The notes: a model not told the origin generated them from the sequence alone. Positions 1 through 6,793 are shown, counted from the stretch's first letter. The stretch is 64,000 bases of DNA from Prochlorococcus sp. AG-418-I20 (GCA_003214175.1 QCLZ01000003.1:120546-184545); one strand, 5' to 3'. Program-made: numbers and translations.

Positions 1-375
1 GTCAATATCAATGGCGCTTACGCCTAAAACAACAGTGTTGTTTTTCTTTACCCAATTCCTCATTGCGGGGGTCATTTCTGTCCCTAAAGTAAAAACTTTA
101 TCTGCTAAATTTAATAATTTTGCCTGTTTAGGCGTAATTTTTAAATCATGTACGTCTTGTTTTCTGTCTACAAGGCAAGTAACTTCATCTGAGGGGAGTG
201 CTATTGATTTAACGATATCGCAGGTAAGAGGCTCAACTGCTACATAGTTTTTACTTTCAGCAAAGGCAACGTTTGTAGTTATTGAGAATAATGCCGTACT
301 AGCTATAAGTGAATTTCGTAGATGTAATTTTTTATTAGATATATAGCTTGAAAAAATTCTCTTAAAAATAGACAT
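1..375 (-). CDS. znuA: Zinc ABC transporter periplasmic binding protein ZnuA (3' part outside window)
   Basis: Only the first 125 codons are present; the frame runs off the left edge of the window. The ATG at 375 opens a signal peptide (basic n-region, hydrophobic core about residues 22-35, likely cleavage after Ala-Phe-Ala at 39). The mature part shows the ZnuA-like VEPLTCDIV strand and a VHDLKITPKQ motif with His76, corresponding to the first zinc-ligand His of cluster A-I/9 binding proteins. It would capture Zn(II) in the periplasm and deliver it to ZnuB. It is divergent from znuC, sharing a 127-bp intergenic region with a Zur-type palindrome 25 bp upstream of its start, so zinc-repressed expression is expected. 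Product assignment is strong from motif plus context. Confidence 0.9.
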   Translation of the reverse strand, partial: MSIFKRIFSSYISNKKLHLRNSLIASTALFSITTNVAFAESKNYVAVEPLTCDIVKSIALPSDEVTCLVDRKQDVHDLKITPKQAKLLNLADKVFTLGTEMTPAMRNWVKKNNTVVLGVSAIDID

Positions 376-399
376 AAAAAAATTATATATATCTTAAAA

Positions 400-414
400 T
401 GATAATCATTTTCA
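400..414. promoter_or_regulatory. Zur-type operator in the znuA/znuC divergent promoter
   Basis: The 7-1-7 inverted repeat TGATAAT-C-ATTTTCA differs at one position from the perfect palindrome TGATAAT-N-ATTATCA reported for cyanobacterial Zur. It lies between the divergent znuA and znuC starts and could repress both. Fur binds related AT-rich palindromes, but the znu context favours Zur. Binding is inferred, not shown. Confidence 0.8.
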
Positions 415-502
415 TTCTTGTGTGCAAGTTTAGGTATAAAATGTTTTAAAAGTAAATTATTTATCATAATTACTATATTATTTGCCTTAAGTCCGCGTAT
501 TA

Positions 503-1273
503 ATGTCACTACTAGTAGCAGAAAATTTAACTTATTCATATGCAAAAAATGTAAGTCCTGCTATTACTAAAGTTTCCTTAAAAATTGAACCAGGTACATT
601 AACTGCTCTAGTAGGACCAAATGGTGCTGGTAAATCTACTCTTTTAAAAATATTGCAGGGACAATGTATTCCTGATAATGGTCAGATAAAAATCGATGGG
701 GAGAAGTTAATTAGACAAAGATCTCAGGTAGCACTTATGCCACAAAGAAGCTCTATGAATTGGAAATTCCCAATAACTGTTGAAAAACTAGTTTCTTTAG
801 GACAAATAAAATATTCAAAATCAAAAAGTAATAGTCCTTTTCAAATAAAAGCACTTCTTGCCAACCCTAATGCATGGATTAATAAATGCTGTGAATTGGA
901 AGCCACAATGCAAAGAGTCGGCATTGCAAATATTGCTAACAGAAGGCTTGATTCTTTATCTGGTGGCCAACAACAAAGGGCTTTATTAGCCAAAACTTTA
1001 ATGTCCCCAGCAAAAATTTATCTTCTTGATGAACCTTGTGCAGCTTTAGATCCACCTGCAAAGGATGATTTTCTAAAAATTGTTCGCCAGCTTGCTGATG
1101 CTGGTCTTTCTTTAATGGTAAGTAGTCACGATTGGGGTACATCGTTAAATAGTTATGATCAAGTCATTGTTTTGGATAAAGCTGTATTGGCCTCTGGAAG
1201 CCCTGATTCTATAAAAGATAAATTAGAGGATATAAATATCAGTTCAATTGAGGATAATGATTGTTGTGATTAA
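503..1273 (+). CDS. znuC: Zinc ABC transporter ATP-binding protein ZnuC
   Basis: A 256-residue ABC ATPase that powers zinc import with ZnuA and ZnuB. Walker A GPNGAGKST is at 38-46, signature LSGGQQQR at 152-159, Walker B LLDEP at 174-178 and the switch His at 209 (SSHD). The stretch between Walker A and the signature carries a lysine/serine-rich insertion (about 103-125). The C-terminus ends in a Cys-Cys pair (DNDCCD), an unusual tail that could bind metal, which is only a guess. It is the first gene downstream of the Zur-type palindrome. znuB follows 466 bp later, with zur on the opposite strand between them. Confidence 0.93.
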   Translation: MSLLVAENLTYSYAKNVSPAITKVSLKIEPGTLTALVGPNGAGKSTLLKILQGQCIPDNGQIKIDGEKLIRQRSQVALMPQRSSMNWKFPITVEKLVSLGQIKYSKSKSNSPFQIKALLANPNAWINKCCELEATMQRVGIANIANRRLDSLSGGQQQRALLAKTLMSPAKIYLLDEPCAALDPPAKDDFLKIVRQLADAGLSLMVSSHDWGTSLNSYDQVIVLDKAVLASGSPDSIKDKLEDINISSIEDNDCCD

Positions 1274-1287
1274 AAAATTATTTAGTT

Positions 1288-1722
1288 TTAACTTTGCTCT
1301 TGATAACAGTTTTGGCAAAGCCCGAAATATTCGAGGGTATGAAACAACAACTGGAATTTCTTTGGATTTGTTTTGGGTGTATGAATATCTTTTACAGGGC
1401 ACCCTTCCATTTTTGATGTCTCACCACATTGAACACAGGTTAAATGATGAATATCTCTATCTACAGGAGTGTAAAGAACTTCCCCCGTTGGGAGATGCCT
1501 AGAACGTATTAAACCATGCTTTATCAGAACTTGAAGATTCCTATAAACAGTAGTAAGTCCCATTGTTTTTCCGCTTTCTATCAATTGTCTATGCAATTCT
1601 TGACCGCTCAATTCATCCTCGCATTTATTAAGTTCTTCAAGAAGTTGTTCTTGTCTTTTGGTAATGTCAGACTTAGTTACCATTGTTTCCGAAATCTTTT
1701 TTTGTCCCGTATTTTTGATCAT
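1288..1722 (-). CDS. zur: Zinc uptake regulator Zur (Fur family)
   Basis: A 144-residue Fur-family repressor. The winged helix covers about 20-85 with recognition-helix segment TTVYRNLQ at 57-64. The dimerisation domain has two CxxC pairs (Cys96/Cys99, Cys136/Cys139) for structural zinc and a His-His pair at 92-93 as sensory ligands. An internal Met14 (1683) gives a start closer to the usual family N-terminus; neither start has a clear Shine-Dalgarno. Genes around it (znuA, znuC, znuB) identify it as Zur rather than Fur or PerR. Its 3' end faces the 3' end of znuC (14 bp apart) and its 5' end is 17 bp from the znuB start, so znuCB read-through would be antisense to it. Confidence 0.9.
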   Translation of the reverse strand: MIKNTGQKKISETMVTKSDITKRQEQLLEELNKCEDELSGQELHRQLIESGKTMGLTTVYRNLQVLIKHGLIRSRHLPTGEVLYTPVDRDIHHLTCVQCGETSKMEGCPVKDIHTPKTNPKKFQLLFHTLEYFGLCQNCYQEQS

Positions 1723-1739
1723 ACCGAATCATTCCAATA

Positions 1740-2525
1740 ATGTCTTTTATTAATAACAACTGGTGGATTCTTCCTTTGATAGTAACTATTTTCTCAGGGA
1801 TCTTATGTCCAGCAATGGGAACTGTATTAATAACACATAAACGATTATTGCAAGTTAATTTAATTTCTCATTGTGTGCTTCCAGGTCTTGCATTAGCCTA
1901 TGCATTTGAGATTAATCCATCAATTGGAGGTGTTGTTAGTGGCCTTTTAGGTTCAGTAGTTGCAGAGAGCTTAACAAATAGAAAAAGTGAAAATTATGAA
2001 GCAGTTATGAATACTATTCTTGCGGGTATGTTGGGATTTGGAGTTATTCTTATTCCTTTGCTCGGAATAAGGATCGATTTAGAAACAGTGCTTTTTGGAG
2101 ATTTGTTTGTCGCAAATTTTGTGGATTTACTTGAAACAATAATTGCATTTTCTGTATTTATGCTTTTAATGGCTTTTGGATATGAAAAGGTTGTTTATGT
2201 TGGTTTGGATCCAGAAGGTGCATCTGCGAGTGGTATAAATGTTTCTTTTTTGAATCTTGCCCTTAGTTTTACAACGGCATTAGTAATTGTAAGTTCAATG
2301 CAAGCAGTAGGAGTAATTCTTGTAATTGCTCTACTTTCAACCCCAACTTTGTTAGGCCTAAATAAGGCTCATAGTTTAAGAATTGCCATGATAAGGTCTT
2401 CATTTTTTGGATTATGTATCTCACTTCTAGGCTTTATTCTCTCTATAGTTTTTAATCTGTCGCCTGGACCTGCAATTAGTGTTATTTGTGTTGCATCTCT
2501 TTTGATTCCTAAACTTCGGAAATAA
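1740..2525 (+). CDS. znuB: Zinc ABC transporter permease ZnuB
   Basis: A 261-residue hydrophobic protein with about eight predicted membrane segments and the ABC-3 family features: an N-terminal segment ending MGTVLITHKRLL, a central SHCVLPGLALAYA motif, and the late motif QAVGVILVIALLSTP. It forms the inner-membrane channel of the zinc importer. It starts 17 bp from the divergent zur start and ends directly against the convergent small gene at 2526. Whether it has its own promoter or depends on read-through from znuC cannot be settled from sequence. Confidence 0.93.
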   Translation: MSFINNNWWILPLIVTIFSGILCPAMGTVLITHKRLLQVNLISHCVLPGLALAYAFEINPSIGGVVSGLLGSVVAESLTNRKSENYEAVMNTILAGMLGFGVILIPLLGIRIDLETVLFGDLFVANFVDLLETIIAFSVFMLLMAFGYEKVVYVGLDPEGASASGINVSFLNLALSFTTALVIVSSMQAVGVILVIALLSTPTLLGLNKAHSLRIAMIRSSFFGLCISLLGFILSIVFNLSPGPAISVICVASLLIPKLRK

Positions 2526-2672
2526 TTAAATCTTAAATGTCCAATCAGAGTTTAATGCTTCTGCTTCTGGATTGTTTTTTAAAGCTACTTGCATAGCCTC
2601 TTTTTTATTATTGGCTATAACAACCTCATCAAATTCCTTTCCGTTTTTTTTGAGACTTACCTTGAAACGCAT
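2526..2672 (-). CDS. Small hypothetical protein (48 aa)
   Basis: A complete ATG-to-TAA frame of 48 codons, too short for a standard length cut-off. The product begins MRFKVSLKKNGKEF and continues with a charged, probably alpha/beta region and a tryptophan near the end; it has no signal or membrane segment. The stop codon is immediately next to the znuB stop (convergent). The balanced amino-acid composition supports real coding. I do not recognise a function. Confidence 0.7.
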   Translation of the reverse strand: MRFKVSLKKNGKEFDEVVIANNKKEAMQVALKNNPEAEALNSDWTFKI

Positions 2673-2755
2673 ATAATTTTTTTGATTAATCAAACCTTAA
2701 CCCTTGGGCAATTAAATTTAAATACTTTTAAAACTTTATTGATGAAATAGAAACT

Positions 2756-3004
2756 TCAGTTATTTTGAAGTTTTTCTACTACAGATTCTTTCTCAATCTT
2801 AGCTATATCCTGTAATCCATTAGCATCAAACCAAGGAGCATTTTCCCAATTAAATCCTTCCCCAAACGTATTATCGGGAGCAGCTACGTACCAGTGACAT
2901 GATGAATCGGGAACATCTACAGCGCATTTTGACCAGTCAGCCTCCCATTGAGGAACTTGTACCCACATGACAGAAGCTAATAAAAAAGAAAAGATAAAGT
3001 TCAT
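2756..3004 (-). CDS. Small exported hypothetical protein
   Basis: 82 residues with an N-terminal hydrophobic stretch (1-15, signal peptide or anchor) and a tryptophan- and aspartate-rich mature part with two Cys (CAVDV, SSCHW) that could form a disulfide after export. The central segment PDNTFGEGFNWENAPWFDANG is polar and aromatic. The gene lies 9 bp downstream of the 47-residue gene at 3014-3157 on the same strand, suggesting co-transcription. The family is not recognised. Confidence 0.75.
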   Translation of the reverse strand: MNFIFSFLLASVMWVQVPQWEADWSKCAVDVPDSSCHWYVAAPDNTFGEGFNWENAPWFDANGLQDIAKIEKESVVEKLQNN

Positions 3005-3013
3005 AATTCTCCC

Positions 3014-3157
3014 TTAACAAAATTTCGAAAGATTTTTTTCACACTCTTTCTTTCTTTTCTTCCAGTAGGTCTCAAGTATTTGATATTTATGCTTACTTTT
3101 AATTTGATTTAAATGAATATTATTCTGCCTAAGATCTGAATTATTTTTAATTTTCAT
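3014..3157 (-). CDS. Small basic hypothetical protein (47 aa)
   Basis: An ATG-to-TAA frame of 47 codons, very rich in Lys, Asn and Gln, with YWKKRKKECEKN near the C-terminus and no membrane segment. It ends 9 bp before the start of the exported protein at 2756-3004. Composition is biased, so it could be a chance frame in AT-rich DNA, but length, start and spacing fit a two-gene unit. Confidence 0.5.
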   Translation of the reverse strand: MKIKNNSDLRQNNIHLNQIKSKHKYQILETYWKKRKKECEKNLSKFC

Positions 3158-3444
3158 GACTCAACTTGTCTATGTAAAACATATTTAAGACACTTTGTGG
3201 ATTTTTTGAAGTGAATTTATACTTAATTTTTGTCTTGCTTTTATGTAGGTAAGTATTTTTTGTGATTATTTTCAATATAAGTAAGCGAATCTTTGACAAC
3301 ACTTACTATTACTGAATAAAAAGTAATTGCTAAAATAATAAAAGTGATTTTTTTTAAATGCTGTTCATGAGTTTTTTATGGTTATGATTAACTTTCTCAG
3401 CAACCACCCATTTTTGGAAAGATTTAAATAATTAGTAATTTATA

Positions 3445-3555
3445 CTGTAGCCTTTTAAATTACCTACAGAGTAGATTAAATACATCAGAAACTCCTCACA
3501 CACTTTTTTCTGATAACTTTAAAAGTACTCGATCGCAATGTTTGGGTACTTTTTG
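3445..3555 (+). ncRNA. Yfr1-type small RNA (carries the ACTCCTCACAC motif)
   Basis: An exact copy of ACTCCTCACAC, the ultraconserved unpaired core of the cyanobacterial Yfr1 RNA, lies at 3491-3501. It is flanked upstream by a small hairpin (CTGTAG 3445-3450 with CTACAG 3464-3469) and downstream by a terminator-like stem ending in a T-run at 3554. A TATACT box at 3441-3446 could be a -10 element, so the exact 5' end is uncertain. Local pairing ATCAGAA/TTCTGAT (3484-3490 with 3508-3514) would put the motif in a loop. The spacing to the terminator is longer than I recall for classical Yfr1 and the neighbours are not guaB/trxA, so this may be a Yfr1 relative rather than Yfr1 itself. Known Yfr1 targets are outer-membrane protein mRNAs. 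Confidence 0.7.
3521..3554 (+). terminator. Intrinsic terminator of the Yfr1-type RNA
   Basis: The stem AAAAGTACTC (3521-3530) pairs with GGGTACTTTT (3544-3553; one G-U pair) around a 13-nt loop and is followed by T residues. It marks the 3' end of the RNA carrying the ACTCCTCACAC motif. Confidence 0.6.
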
Positions 3556-3635
3556 TATTTTTTGTGATGTGACAGTTAAGATAGAGGTCTATTAGGTATT
3601 ACATATTTTGAATTTAAGTGTGATATTAATGTTGT

Positions 3636-3729
3636 GTGTAGGAGGAATTGATTTATTTCAGTGGAAACAAGGAAACACTCGAATTAAATTAATTTTAAAA
3701 GATCTCTCTCAGAGGGATCTTTTTTTTTG
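3636..3729 (+). ncRNA. Yfr2-family small RNA
   Basis: The segment contains GGAAACA (3663-3669) directly followed by AGGAAACA (3670-3677), the repeated loop signature of the cyanobacterial Yfr2 (Cyano-1) RNA family, and ends in a strong hairpin plus T-run. A TATTAA -10-like box at 3624-3629 puts the start near 3636. The 5' part contains AGGAGG (3640-3645) in a stretch complementary to the Yfr1-type motif 140 bp upstream. No convincing protein frame is present. In Prochlorococcus Yfr2 RNAs are abundant regulators that interact with Yfr1; the assignment here rests on motif, size and terminator. Confidence 0.75.
3698..3729 (+). terminator. Intrinsic terminator of the Yfr2-type RNA
   Basis: AGATCTCT (3700-3707) pairs with AGGGATCT (3713-3720) through one G-U pair, with flanking A and T residues extending the stem, followed by a run of about nine T. 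There is no protein gene immediately upstream, so this terminator supports the small-RNA call. Confidence 0.8.
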
Positions 3730-3856
3730 GTTGATTAGAAATACATATTTAATACTGAATATAAAATACATATGCTTTCTACAAAATTAATGAGATAAGT
3801 TATTACAAATTAGTAATTTGATTCGTTAGATTATGAGCTGCTAAATTCCTTTGTTA

Positions 3857-4240
3857 ATGAAAATACTTTTTTTATCGATTTTAATTTGTTCAAGCTTTTT
3901 ATTCCCTTCTTCATCATTTGCCTCTCATATAGAGCTAAAACCTTGTGTAGAGATTACTCATTGTGTAAGAGAAGAATGGGAGGTTAAGAATATTGAGAAA
4001 CCTTTTGAAGAGATTAAAAAATTTATAGAAAACACTCCAAGAACTGAGATTGTAGAAATTGATGGCGATTATCTTCATGCTGAGTCAACCAGTAAATGGA
4101 TGAAGTATGTAGACGACTTAGAAGTATCCTTTCTACCTGAATCTAACATTTTATCAATAAGATCAGAATCAAGAGTTGGAGAAAGTGATTTGGGAGTGAA
4201 TCAAAAAAGAGTTGATTTACTAAAATCGAAAATGTTCTAG
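3857..4240 (+). CDS. DUF1499 family exported protein
   Basis: About 127 residues. An ATG at 3857 follows an in-frame TTG at 3851; the ATG gives a clean signal peptide (KILFLSILICSSFLF, cleavage near SSFAS). The mature part matches the DUF1499 pattern: an early Cys pair (PCVEITHCVR), a central IVEIDGDYLHAES strand and a C-terminal SRVGESDLGVNQKRV motif typical of the family. The function is unknown, and a periplasmic or lumenal location is expected. It is transcribed away from the small-RNA pair, and a Zur/Fur-like palindrome follows 84 bp after its stop. Confidence 0.8.
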   Translation: MKILFLSILICSSFLFPSSSFASHIELKPCVEITHCVREEWEVKNIEKPFEEIKKFIENTPRTEIVEIDGDYLHAESTSKWMKYVDDLEVSFLPESNILSIRSESRVGESDLGVNQKRVDLLKSKMF

Positions 4241-4323
4241 GATCAAAAGTTGAATCATCTATTTTAAATTATTGTTTTTTGTGTAACTTTTCCATTTTCA
4301 AAAAAATTTCTCAGATAAAAAAG

Positions 4324-4338
4324 TGATAATAATCATCA
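4324..4338. promoter_or_regulatory. Candidate second Zur/Fur-type operator
   Basis: TGATAAT-A-ATCATCA is a 7-1-7 inverted repeat with a single mismatch to the Zur palindrome, as good as the site in front of znuA/znuC. It ends 40 bp upstream of the start of the membrane-protein gene at 4379, an appropriate place for a repressor site. No other palindrome of this quality was noticed in the window. Confidence 0.55.
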
Positions 4339-4378
4339 TGCATTGATAATGGTAAATTTATTAGATTTTCTCTAAAAG

Positions 4379-4663
4379 ATGATCATTAATCTTATATATC
4401 TTTTTTTATGTAGCTTCGTTTTTATCTGGTTTTACATAAACATTAAAAAATATGGTCTTAAATGGATAATTAAAGGTCTTTTGCAAATCGTAATATTGAT
4501 ATTATTCATTGGAGGGTTTTTCAAAATATTTTTAACCTTACCCCCTAATTTATTTAAAAAAATAATTTTTCTAATTACTTATATATGGTGCACTGTTGGA
4601 ATAAATGTAAATTTCATGATCCCTTTGATTGATTTAATTGATCAAAAAATAGTGAAAAAATAA
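4379..4663 (+). CDS. Small integral membrane protein, possibly Zur/Fur regulated
   Basis: 94 residues with three or four hydrophobic segments (about 3-20, 33-53, 60-82) and a basic C-terminus (QKIVKK). There are no metal-binding motifs beyond single Cys residues (11, 71). I recognise no family. The gene is single, with the next genes on the opposite strand, and the nearby Zur/Fur-type palindrome implies metal-dependent control. A role in zinc or iron homeostasis is a hypothesis from the operator and the closeness of znuABC only. Confidence 0.7.
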   Translation: MIINLIYLFLCSFVFIWFYINIKKYGLKWIIKGLLQIVILILFIGGFFKIFLTLPPNLFKKIIFLITYIWCTVGINVNFMIPLIDLIDQKIVKK

Positions 4664-4708
4664 ACTAAAATTTACCTTAATTCTTAGTAAAAAAATAAAT
4701 CTATTTCC

Positions 4709-4849
4709 TTAATATTCAATAATAAAATTAAAAAGATTTACCTTTTTTACTTTAGAAAGTCTTTTTCTTGTATACCTAGTTTTTAATGCCAAATCAGACA
4801 TTATATATATTCCAAATATAAGAATGATTATTCCAATAAAGTATTTCAT
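4709..4849 (-). CDS. Single-span membrane peptide (46 aa)
   Basis: An ATG-to-TAA frame. Residues 2-18 form one membrane helix (YFIGIIILIFGIYIM) followed by a strongly basic tail (TRYTRKRLSKVKK) that should stay in the cytoplasm or stroma. It lies 29 bp upstream of the osmC stop on the same strand, but as a separate downstream unit. Function is unknown. Confidence 0.6.
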   Translation of the reverse strand: MKYFIGIIILIFGIYIMSDLALKTRYTRKRLSKVKKVNLFNFIIEY

Positions 4850-4878
4850 TATTTTTATGTAATTACTATGTTTGAGAT

Positions 4879-5286
4879 TTATTCATGATGCCAATTTATT
4901 TTAATATCTATTTCTTGAGATAAATTTCTTGTAACTGGACAATCTTCGGAAGCCTTTTTTAAAAAATCAATAATTTTTTTAGAAATGCGCTCTGGCATAA
5001 AAATATCTATTTTTAGTTCTTTTATCTTCCTCTCGCTATTTTGTGTCATTGCTTTTTCTATATTTAAATATATCCCTTCCAAATCAAATCCTTGCGAGTT
5101 AGCTTTGATTGCCATAATGGTTAGCAGGCAAGTACCAAGAGATGTTGCTAATAAATCAGTTGGGGAAAAACTTTCACCTTTACCGCAGTGATCTAAAGGT
5201 GCATCAGTTATAATAAGGCTTCCAGATTGTAAATGAATAGCCTCACAGTTTAAATTTCCTAAATAAGAACATTTAACTTTAGTCAT
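4879..5286 (-). CDS. OsmC/Ohr family peroxiredoxin-like protein
   Basis: A 135-residue OsmC-fold protein. The two redox cysteines expected in the family are present: Cys53 in LGTCLLTIMA and Cys116 in EDCPVTRNLS. The FSPTDLLATSLGTC motif preceding the first Cys is typical of the YhfA/OsmC branch. Such proteins reduce organic hydroperoxides with a dithiol donor in the cytosol. Substrate cannot be deduced. Length and motifs are complete and the start ATG at 5286 is the only sensible one. Confidence 0.88.
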   Translation of the reverse strand: MTKVKCSYLGNLNCEAIHLQSGSLIITDAPLDHCGKGESFSPTDLLATSLGTCLLTIMAIKANSQGFDLEGIYLNIEKAMTQNSERKIKELKIDIFMPERISKKIIDFLKKASEDCPVTRNLSQEIDIKINWHHE

Positions 5287-5413
5287 TTTAAAAAATTAAA
5301 TTAGGAAAATATTATTAATAAAAAAATATGGAACATATAATGATTGTTGATGAGAAATTTTTTATTTGCATATTAGTAGAGTATTAAGGAAATTCATAAT
5401 CCAAGTTTTGAAA

Positions 5414-5656
5414 TCAGTTTTTATATCCATATTCCTCTAAGCAATATTCAATTAATTCAATAGATTTATTAAGAGTTCTTTCGTTTTTGTTTTCTAGATC
5501 GAAGCAATCATTTAAAAGACGTATAGATTCATTTAAGAATGATTCTTCTTTATTTTTTAAATCTTTAACTTGATTTATATAAATTAATTGTTTAATCCCA
5601 ATAAAGAAAAATATGATTATTGATATTGTAAAAATTGCTATTTTAACTTTATTCAT
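5414..5656 (-). CDS. Small membrane-anchored hypothetical protein
   Basis: 80 residues: an N-terminal membrane span (about 5-27) followed by an acidic, helical, probably coiled-coil region rich in Leu, Asn and Glu with two similar segments (SIRLLNDCFDLE and SIELIEYCLEE) each containing one Cys. It resembles a membrane anchor with a short helical domain. No family is recognised. Confidence 0.65.
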   Translation of the reverse strand: MNKVKIAIFTISIIIFFFIGIKQLIYINQVKDLKNKEESFLNESIRLLNDCFDLENKNERTLNKSIELIEYCLEEYGYKN

Positions 5657-5720
5657 ATAATTAGTTATTACAAATATCTTAATTTATTTAATATCTAAAA
5701 ACTTTAGATTGCAAATAGAA

Positions 5721-5822
5721 CTAAGTAATTACATATGTCGCTGCTGTTATTGCAATTGCAGTAATTGAAATGAAGATGTAAGGAACAACCTTTAAAGGTA
5801 TATATAGATTATTTTTTGACAT
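5721..5822 (-). CDS. Tiny membrane peptide (33 aa)
   Basis: A complete ATG-to-TAG frame of 33 codons encoding one hydrophobic helix (VVPYIFISITAIAITAATY) after a short polar N-terminus. Size and topology are like cyanobacterial thylakoid micro-subunits, but the sequence matches none that I know. The frame could be chance; the clean helix argues for coding. Confidence 0.45.
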   Translation of the reverse strand: MSKNNLYIPLKVVPYIFISITAIAITAATYVIT

Positions 5823-5938
5823 AACTAGAGCCTTTAAACAAATTCTTACATTCCCTTTAAACTTTGAAAGTCTTCAATTATACAAACTAATTTTCTTTGC
5901 AAAAATTAAATCCTTTTAAAAGATTAACAAATTTATAT

Positions 5939-6145
5939 TCATTGAATTTTCATTAAATAGAGTATTTCTAAATCCTGTCTTGAGTCCGATATTTTTCTTT
6001 TTAAGAAGATTAATTCTTCTTGGCTCATTTTTGATTCTTTTATCATCAATTCCGCTTGTTCAATAGCATGTTCTATATTTCTAATTTTAATTTCTCTTAT
6101 TGAGGGATCATATTTACATGCTTTTTTAGTATTCGCATCTAACAT
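5939..6145 (-). CDS. Small coiled-coil hypothetical protein
   Basis: 68 residues, highly charged and helical (heptad-like pattern from about 20 to 65), one Cys (10), no signal or membrane segment. Isolated on the minus strand next to an orphan plus-strand terminator. Not recognised. Confidence 0.6.
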   Translation of the reverse strand: MLDANTKKACKYDPSIREIKIRNIEHAIEQAELMIKESKMSQEELIFLKRKISDSRQDLEILYLMKIQ

Positions 6146-6255
6146 GTGTACGAAAAATAACCTTGAATATAATCTAAATCAAAACTTCATTATGCTACAA
6201 CCGCAAATTTAATTAAAATAAATTACTATGATAACAAGAACTTTAACCTTAGCTA

Positions 6256-6289
6256 ACCCTCTCTTCAATTGATCGAGTGGGTTTTTTTT
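6256..6289 (+). terminator. Orphan intrinsic terminator
   Basis: ACCC (6256-6259) and CTC (6261-6263) pair with GAG (6275-6277) and GGGT (6279-6282), leaving a T-T mismatch, and eight T follow on the plus strand. There is no plus-strand gene upstream within the window's annotated genes, only the divergent gene at 5939-6145. It therefore probably ends a short untranslated RNA starting within 6150-6230. Confidence 0.6.
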
Positions 6290-6323
6290 ATGGTGTAATA
6301 TACTCCTAGCATTTATTATTAAT

Positions 6324-6698
6324 TTGGAAGATTCAAAACTTAATCCTGAGGAAAATAATTCAATCGAATCGTCCCCCAATTTGAATGAAGACAATAAAGA
6401 TCTTAATGAGGGGAATAAAAAAGAAGAAAATGTTAAGGCATTTACAGAATTTCTAGAGAAAGCAAGTAATCAAGATTCTTCAGAAGAAAAAGTAAAACTT
6501 GATTCTGAGCAACAAAAACTAAAAATTGACAAATCACTTTTTAAAAGATTTCTTAATAATGGATTTGATGGCATTTCAACTAATCCAAACTATAAAATGT
6601 TGGCATTATTAATAGTCCTTTTAATTAATCTGTCTCTATTTTTTGTAATTGGCAATATAGGTAAAGCGTTTTTAAGAAATGCAGGAATTATGGGTTAA
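6324..6698 (+). CDS. Acidic protein with C-terminal membrane anchor
   Basis: 124 residues from a TTG start (no ATG is available before the conserved part). Residues 1-65 are very acidic and Asn/Glu/Lys-rich and probably disordered; 90-112 form one membrane span (MLALLIVLLINLSLFFVIG). It looks like a tail-anchored protein. A shorter protein of similar layout follows at 6794. No family is recognised. Confidence 0.65.
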   Translation: MEDSKLNPEENNSIESSPNLNEDNKDLNEGNKKEENVKAFTEFLEKASNQDSSEEKVKLDSEQQKLKIDKSLFKRFLNNGFDGISTNPNYKMLALLIVLLINLSLFFVIGNIGKAFLRNAGIMG

Positions 6699-6793
6699 AA
6701 ATTATTTATTTCTTTTTGGATATTCATCTTTACAATTTTGATTCTTCAAATGAAACTGTGATATTTTCTTGTCAAATTAATATTTAAAAAAAT

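Noticed and set aside
303..545. Minus-strand open frame of 80 codons over the znuA start and the znuA/znuC intergenic region
   Set aside because: It overlaps znuA in another frame and the operator region; composition is typical AT noise.
3608..3790. Plus-strand open frame of 60 codons
   Set aside because: It lies across the Yfr2-type RNA and its terminator; the hairpin and T-run fall inside the frame.
6209..6394. Minus-strand frame of 61 codons
   Set aside because: Antisense to the start of the 6324 gene and across the orphan terminator; no coding-like composition.
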